From assembly GCA_002633005.1 (NCBI GenBank), contig NMRA01000213.1, positions 589,529 to 653,528 on the forward strand: a stretch of 64,000 nucleotides of DNA, given 5' to 3'. The position numbers were made by a program, and so were the translations under genes. The DNA is from Phoronis australis (Eukaryota > Phoronida > Phoronidae). This document shows positions 57,631 to 64,000 of the stretch, one piece after another; the first letter of the stretch is position 1; every line of letters starts with the position of its first letter. The notes beneath the pieces are model-generated. The model had not been told where the DNA came from. It searched no databases and saw nothing but the letters and a program-made list of their open reading frames with translations.

Positions 57631-57715
57631 ATGCTGCTGACTTTATTGGCTGTTTTTGGTGTTATGGAATGTCTCTTGGCTTTAATGCTAATGTGTCCTG
57701 TCTGTTTTATAAGCG
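57631..57715 (+). CDS. Signal-peptide exon, likely exon 1 of the second mosaic gene
   Basis: An 85 bp frame from ATG to a consensus gtaagt donor, phase 1. It reads MLLTLLAVFGVMECLLALML and ends with a cysteine-containing hydrophobic stretch, a strong signal peptide (or anchor). The phase joins exactly with the linker exon at 63387 (phase 1 acceptor). It lies 5.8 kb before that exon, in the place expected from the left copy. A nearby upstream stop in frame supports this ATG as the start. Confidence 0.5.
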
Positions 57716-59847
57716 GTAAGTGTATTGTTACTTTTATTTTTTCGCTGTAGTACAAAATAATTGACTGCAATTTCTATTCCATTGCTAGACTTTTCGCTAG
57801 TCAGACGATAATTTAACTCGATATTTTAAAACTTCCAAACCAATTCCCTAAATATCTAAACAGATTTGTTTTTTATTTATCGGCCGAGTAATCAAATGTA
57901 AACTGTTTACTGGGTATATGTTGGCATTTTCGTCGAGAATTTTTTCTGAAATCAGCCTCAGCGCCCACTCGAGTCTGAAATTTTTCCTTGGCAGCCACGT
58001 ACTCTGTTAGCTGGGCTAAATCCCAATCAGCGTACGGCACAGAATTTTAAGCGTATTCTGAAATAACCAATGAAATCCAAAATAAAAATCAATCTGCGGG
58101 CCACCTTTCAAATTCAGCTCAAACTTCGTGTATTTGTCATGGTGTGGCTCTGATACAATGATTATCAACTCTGTACTTATTGACATCTTTTTGTCTGTAA
58201 GCCTTCAAAAGGTTCCGAAGAAAAGTGGCATGTTTATGCATGCCGAAAACAACAATTTTAAACTTTAAGAATGCAATGAGAGAAAACACATAATGGGATT
58301 AGGAAGTGATACAGCAGACTCCCATACACTCCATCACGTGACGGGATATACATGTAGATCAGTTGATAATTGTGGGTTACACTCAAGTGCTTCTACAAGC
58401 CAGTTTGCGGAGCTGTGTGCCTTATAGGGTATGTTTAAGATTAGATTTTGAATGTGTGAACGAATTTTGAAAATCTCTCCAATAGGCTTTATTCATTTTT
58501 CGTTTTAATTAAAAAAATGTCCCAAAATTGCTTATTCTAGGCCTTTTACACAGTCAAAGAATTAATGAAAATCATCCATAGTGATGTCTAACATACGACA
58601 TTTCACAATTGACCGTGGCTCAGAGGTTATGCCGCTGGCAAAAAGGTGATGACATATTTGCCTGGTGCCATGCCCGGTCATGCTAGGTCACAGGTGTCGA
58701 TGTCTCCAATACAAAAATGAAAAAACAATAAAAAGTCGCCAGCAAAACGAAAACGCGTGCGCCAGCGAGGGTAAATCCCAATTAAACCACCTCGAATAAA
58801 TTGAGGGGGTTAACTCTCAAACACAATGAATATAATTTCTTTGCATCTTGATTTGCTGTAATCACGAAAAGCAGAACAGTTTGAGTTTATGTGACTCATC
58901 GGCTTCCAATGTTTGTGCTTCTACTACAAGTAATATTCTAGGTTGGTTTTAGTTTAAATGACCATTGGATTGACCTTGCACTGCGTCAAATAAGTACAAG
59001 TACCTGAAATTGCTTTGAAATCGTTTTTTTTTTTTTAATCAGCTTTTCTTCAAGGTATGATTGTGTGCCCCTTTTTTTAAATTTTATGCATAAATTGTTC
59101 TTTTGATTCATGTTTTTGTAAGAAGTCAATTTCAATATTAAGTCATGTTAAAGCAGAAAAACGTTGAAGAATAACAATAAATATTTGCAAATTGTGCTCC
59201 TCTACGGCACTTGGGATGCTTTCGGTGGACACGTGTCAACATTTCGAGTTGGTGTGATTTGTTTATTAGTCTACAACCACTCCTTGTGTACCCACTTTCT
59301 GCCAAACCCTTAATCGCCCCGTTATACCGCCTCTACATTTTATCACGGACAATATTTTTCAAAATAATCAGGGCAACGGCGAAAATCCACATATTTGCAC
59401 AAAACAGCGACTAGATATACATACATTTTCACCTTGAATAAATTTCAGTTTTGGCTTACTTTTGACAGTTAGTTATTCCACCCACGTTGTCGAAGTAGTG
59501 ACGATTTACTGCGAAAGTACATTTCATAAAATAGGATTAATGTCGTATTAAACTCTGACCAAAGTTCGGCGAAAACGTTTTTAACGATTTTCGGTGCGTC
59601 AAGGTTTAGTAAACTGAATTAAATAATTGTGGCAAGCTGTTTATCTGAGTTTGTAAATTCTGTTTTTATTTTGGAAACCACTGTACCCCTTCACAAAGCA
59701 GTATCGATTTTGCAGTCAAAAACGCGTTTTGGGGATGTTTGATAGATTGGATAGATGCAATGCTATAAAACAAAATCCGTGGCGTTCCGATGAATACTCG
59801 TCGTTGTCTGAATGACATTAACTGAATTCGTGTCCGGTGACTCTTCT
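57716..59847. other. Intron or intergenic, nothing recognised
   Basis: AT-rich stretch without supported exon, RNA or transposon end. Presumed first intron of the second mosaic gene. Confidence 0.4.
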
Positions 59848-60350
59848 ATGATGGGCCGTTGGGGGAAAAGTGTCGCCGGAAAAATACGAGCGTAATTGTG
59901 TACATTACGCCGTTTTTTACGCCGTTAATTACGCCGTAAAATTACGAGCGTAACTTAATTCTCTACGGCGTAAAATTACGCGCGTAATTTAGTTTGAATT
60001 CTTAGCCAATGACGTTAGGTTTTACAATCCACGATTGCGCGCTTTCATGGAAACACTTATTTACTGACGGATTTCATGTCTACGATACGAGTGCTGAATC
60101 ATGGCGGATCAAATCGCTCCTGCCATGTCAGCGATTGTGCAAGAACGAGCAACAGTCGTGCATGTTAGGTCATCACTGATTGGTTTAAATTTGGAACGTT
60201 CTTAAGGTATTTTAAGAGCGTAATTTACGGCGACATTTCCACCATTTAATTTACGGGCGTAATTTTACTGCAACACTTTTGCAGTTTAACTTACGCTCGT
60301 AATTACGAGCGTAATTTTACGGCGACACTTTCCCCTCAACGGCCCATCAT
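59848..60350. mobile_element. 503 bp MITE with long TIRs and probable 8 bp target duplication
   Basis: The left end atgatgggccgttgggggaa (then aagtgtcgccgg) is the reverse complement of the right end, 'cggcgacactttcccc' then 'tcaacggcccatcat', with one or two changes. The flanks actcttct (left) and actcttcc (right) match at 7 of 8 bases, as expected for an 8 bp target duplication of the hAT type. Inner sequence is rich in 'attacg(a/c)gcgtaa' inverted motifs, giving a highly folded element. No coding capacity. Confidence 0.85.
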
Positions 60351-61119
60351 ACTCTTCCACTTAATACGCTGGAAATACAGTCTGCCGTTTATCGAGCGTG
60401 GTTTAACTCCACTAACACTTTAATCTTTTAATCATGACGGGACGAGGGGTGTAGGTTGGAATGCAATCTGAGACTGAACGCAGAAAATCTCATGTTAATG
60501 GAATTCGATGGACTATCAATGTGTTTTGGGGAAACAAGACAAACGTAAAAAAATAGATAAGTCATTTGATCAAAATTATTGAACGTGCCACTCAAGATAA
60601 TGATTACAAAACTTGTTTCCACCCGAAGAATTTCGACAATTATAACTCTTCAGAACATGTCCTTGATGAACTGAAATGCAATAACGTTGTATTCATATGC
60701 AAATGGTGTCGTCTACTTGGTCTCGTATTCCAGAATGCTGCTATATCCTTGCCCATTATCAGCCAACAAAACCAGACATTGAGTGCGTTGATATTTGTTT
60801 TTGTAACACTCCGGCACTTCGATCAAACAGAAATGTAGGCCTACTGACAATGATTTTATGTTCCGTTTTCGATTTACAATAACAGGGAAATTGCATGCAT
60901 GGCTAGATGCGCACTACCCATACTAGGGGAATCCCCTTTTTTCATTTCCGTCACGGTAATTGATTTTGAATATCCTAAAATTACAGCGTCCATAAACCCA
61001 CCGTCCGTCACATAAGGTAAATTGAATGCAGTATATCGAACATGGCACATGCAGATTGAGGATATTGGAATCTATGCTTAAATTTATTATTTACATTCAC
61101 CAAATTATCCCTTATGCGT

Positions 61120-61575
61120 TGAATCTTTCGAGGGAAATACGGCCATGCAATAAAGTTTTCCGTATTCACCTCCCGCACTACTTCAACAGTGACCTCTGAC
61201 ATGGAAGGTTCCAAAGGTAGGTCAATGTCGACTCGACGTCTTCAGCCGGTTCGATCAACAAACTTTCCGAATATACATGTAGTTTAAAGTAATACAGTTG
61301 CAACAATTTAATTAACACCCGACATGCAACCAAGCCCTAAACGTAAAATCTGGAACAAAACTTTTGATTATATGACACTTCCGTCTCAGTTTTCAATTGC
61401 TGAATACTGAAACTCAGGTGCCGATTCCTAGGACACTACCATACCAAATGTTGTTATGTAACTATTTCCGGGAGATGTTACAAGTTCACTCAGTGCACAG
61501 TTGCCGTTGTTTTCATCTTTGTTACCTCTTTTCAATAAATAAATCGTTACTTTTAAAACTGTTTCTTTTAAAAGA
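61120..61575. repeat. Diverged repeat, partner of 56340-56650
   Basis: Aligns in blocks with 56340-56650 in the same orientation. Non-coding. Confidence 0.55.
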
Positions 61576-61728
61576 GTTTGCAAACTAACGCGCAAGGAGG
61601 CCTACATACCTATAGGATAAGATCCGCCATGTGAACTGTCTGAGTGAAGAATTTAAAAATCTGCCGATAAATGAAAGAAACTCAGGAATTCGAAGGGCAT
61701 GGGATAAATACAAAACGTACCTCGATTA

Positions 61729-61810
61729 AGTGGCGTACATGAAGTGGTATCCCACTCGACATTATTCCGCAGAATAATGTCTCGTGGGATATTATTTCAT
61801 GTACGCCACT
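61729..61810. repeat. 82 nt imperfect hairpin
   Basis: agtggcgtacatgaa at the left end pairs with ttcatgtacgccact at the right end without mismatch. Inside, atcccac pairs with gtgggat and gacattatt with aataatgtc, around a loop of about five bases. A small internal bulge interrupts the stem. It may be a miniature transposon or a structured RNA precursor; no expression signal is visible. Confidence 0.8.
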
Positions 61811-62668
61811 ATCGGTACATTTTATGTATATAGAATACGTGACAAGTTTCATTCATCGAAATGTAAAATATTCATTACGTCACTCTTTTCTTTTTGTTTG
61901 CATTCTTTCACTATCATTTGTTTGAAGAGGGCGAGGTATCCGCGGAAATCTCACTTATTTCATATGGTGGCAATTGAATGAGTATCCGGGATGCATGAGT
62001 CACCTATCTTTCACTACGGCGGCCATTTTAATGTTGCACCACTAAAAATGCGAATTTTAGTCAGATTTAAAAACTAAAAAAATCATATTAAATACAGTTA
62101 ATTTTTAAAATTTTCGGAGTGGTGTTGAACTAGCATGTGCTAAAATCCAGTTTATTAAGCCTTTGACTAAACTGAAGCAGGGAATAGTATTTTAATGCCC
62201 GTGAAAAACCTGCGTTGAAGGAGCAGGTCACGGTGGTGTGCTGCAGGCTGGCACTGTTTTCCTAAAACCTGTGTTGATCAAGCTCTGCTGTTAGCTCACG
62301 GTCGATCGGGTCATGACACTTTAACACATTTTGTTATAATCCCCTGTGTCATTTTCATTTTCATCTGAACACGAGAGATGCCTGTCTCGAAATATAAACG
62401 TTATTTTAATTATCCATGTTTGGGTATTGTCGTTGTTCTTCTGCTCTCCCGTGGATGGTCGACAAATATACATAGAGTTTGAGTACTGTGTATGTGTGAA
62501 AATCGCCAATTGTAACAACGTCGTGCGTTTAAAGTTTGGTCACTCATGGGGAAGGGTGCATTGTCTCTAATGGCCATAATACAGAATATTGAGCTCCAGC
62601 TAGGAACTTTTTTGTTTTTTTCTGATGTGTTACAAAAAACAACATCAAAACTATACAGACGTATGATT

Positions 62669-64000
62669 GAGAAATATAAGATGCATGCAGTTACTGAAAA
62701 GGGTTATAGTTTTGAAGTGAAACATCAACTCTGCTTCATAACGAAGTTCACAGAAAAGTCGAAGTTCATATTTAACATTATTCTTGTCCCGTCCCAGGCT
62801 GTGTTTTGTAGACCATTTAGCTGTGGCGGGGAATGTTTTCATATGGAACAGGAACATTATTTTTTCCCATGAGGAATTTAATCTCATGTTTCAGCAATCC
62901 AAACTTACCGATCTATCACTCTACTGACGGCCATTTTTCCAGGTAACCAATAATCCCGAAGCACTCGCGTTTGTCTTTAGTAATGCCTCTTTTCACTCAA
63001 GAAACTATATCTACTCAACTCACACCTAGTGATTTTGGTCACAGCACATGGATGCAGTTGTGAAGTCCCCTCAAGCGCAAAACAAGTGCTGGGTTGCAAT
63101 GTTTATAAAGATAGCACCAAAAATGTTTGCTCCCTTTTGTAAGCTAAGTGCTATTTCTCAATCGTTATCATTAACTTATATTTGCATTCTTGCAGTTTTG
63201 AAGAAAGGTAGTTTTCTCTTCATTCATCCCATAGGGGTCCGTAGTAACTGCATTTTCGATGTTGATAGTACAGATCGGACTGTAGGCGGAATGTAAACTA
63301 GGAGAAATCCTGCCTAAATAGAAGTGAAAGAAGTAAGAATTTTATTCTATTACTTCAAGATGTGTGAATTTATTCTTCCACATAAGGGAATAGTGTCGGC
63401 GACGAAGGTTCATCCACCTACCACCCGTCGGGCAAAACCGAAGGAGCGCTGCATTACTACAATTACACCCACGCCGGTAAGTCATAACGAAACACAATAA
63501 TTGCAAAGTTAAATTGTTTTTGTAGCTTATTAAGAACCAGTCTGAACTCACTGTTGAGCAAAACTCAAACGACGACACATCTTTGGATCTATGTTTTGCC
63601 AAAAGTTCTCAAAGAAGCATATAGCTTGGGAAGTAAAGTAAATTCTAAAACAATTATTTTACGAAGTCGTCTGTGGTTAGTACAACAAATTGCCAGCTGT
63701 CATGTAGTGTAGCCTCGTTTGAGGTGGAATGTTACACATCCATCAGTTTTAAAAAACAGTAAATTGACGAAAAACAAAGCCAGCGCTTTATTTTAGAAGT
63801 TGGGTTACTTCTTCGGATAAATGAAAAGCCCCATGCGATACTCGCCTTAATAATAGTCACAAAACGTGAGAGCACGGGACAGGAGCTGGCATCTTTAACA
63901 AACTACTGGGTTTAGTGTTAACTACGCCATAGTGCTGTAGCCAAGTGTCATCTACACATAAACAAAGACCGTGAGAGAGTTAATGTATTTTGCACCCTCG
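62669..64000. repeat. Segmental duplication including the linker exon, right copy
   Basis: Matches 13871-15230 to the end of the window with scattered substitutions and small indels. The duplicate probably continues beyond 64000, where a second SUEL exon is expected about 0.1 kb past the edge. Confidence 0.85.
63387..63476 (+). CDS. Linker exon of the second mosaic gene
   Basis: A 90 bp phase 1-1 exon, paralogous to 14605-14694, with the same length, phases and gtaagt donor; its acceptor is 'cttccacataag'. It reads NSVGDEGSSTYHPSGKTEG and ends HYYNYTHA. There is no stop and no indel against the first copy, although the surrounding intron has indels. Nine of 29 complete codons differ, and all nine differences change the residue. 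With the signal exon at 57631 it forms the 5' part of a gene that leaves the window. Confidence 0.6.

Larger units (their letters stand above)
60351..62668. other. Intron or intergenic; diverged repeat and hairpin
   Basis: Holds the partner of the 56340 repeat (about 61120-61575) and the hairpin at 61729-61810. No exon is supported. Confidence 0.45.

Overview
This is a metazoan genomic window. It has spliced genes with short exons (59-513 bp) and long introns, Penelope-like and LINE retroelement debris, MITEs, microsatellites and an assembly gap (837 N at 10288-11124, plus single N at 46353 and 51975). The domain set (SUEL lectin, PAN/apple, C-type lectin, WSC, thrombospondin type 1, discoidin, ShK) and the 'acatgta'-rich, roughly 40% GC sequence fit a cnidarian, probably an anthozoan. 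Amphioxus or a hemichordate is not excluded. No bacterial operon, CRISPR array, rRNA or tRNA was seen.

The centre (about 14.6-42.5 kb, + strand) holds one very large secreted or surface mosaic gene, rebuilt here exon by exon. The order is linker exon, SUEL lectin, then block 1 (PAN, C-type lectin in two exons, TSP1, two tandem WSC exons), block 2 (PAN, C-type lectin, TSP1), block 3 (PAN, C-type lectin, discoidin F5/8C in three visible exons, TSP1, one exon with three TSP1 repeats) and an ShK exon with a polyglycine tail. Every domain boundary is a phase-1 intron, and the inner C-type lectin split is always phase 2, so the parts join in frame to at least about 1,537 codons. No internal start or stop suggests separate genes. 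The PAN-CTLD-TSP1 block is present three times, and its C-type lectin calcium motifs erode from copy to copy. The two WSC exons differ only by replacement changes, which suggests diversifying selection.

The window also holds most of one unit of a larger tandem duplication with an offset of about 48-53 kb. Stretches at 1-2100 and 7225-7370 recur at 53571-55425, and 13871-15230 recurs from 62669 to the window end. The second copy carries the paralogous linker exon (63387-63476) and a likely signal-peptide exon (57631-57715), so a second mosaic gene probably runs off the right edge. Comparing the copies reveals insertions in the left one: a Penelope-like fragment with inverted arms, and about 5 kb bounded by two copies of one MITE.

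The left 14 kb and the 42.5-57 kb stretch are mostly repeats: LINE 3' ends, three Penelope-type inverted structures, nested insertions, local tandem duplications, a 33 x 28 bp minisatellite in an intron of the mosaic gene, and a 503 bp MITE with a probable 8 bp target duplication near 60 kb. An unrecognised 129-codon reading frame with one stop (4483-4869) sits just downstream of a CRE-like site.
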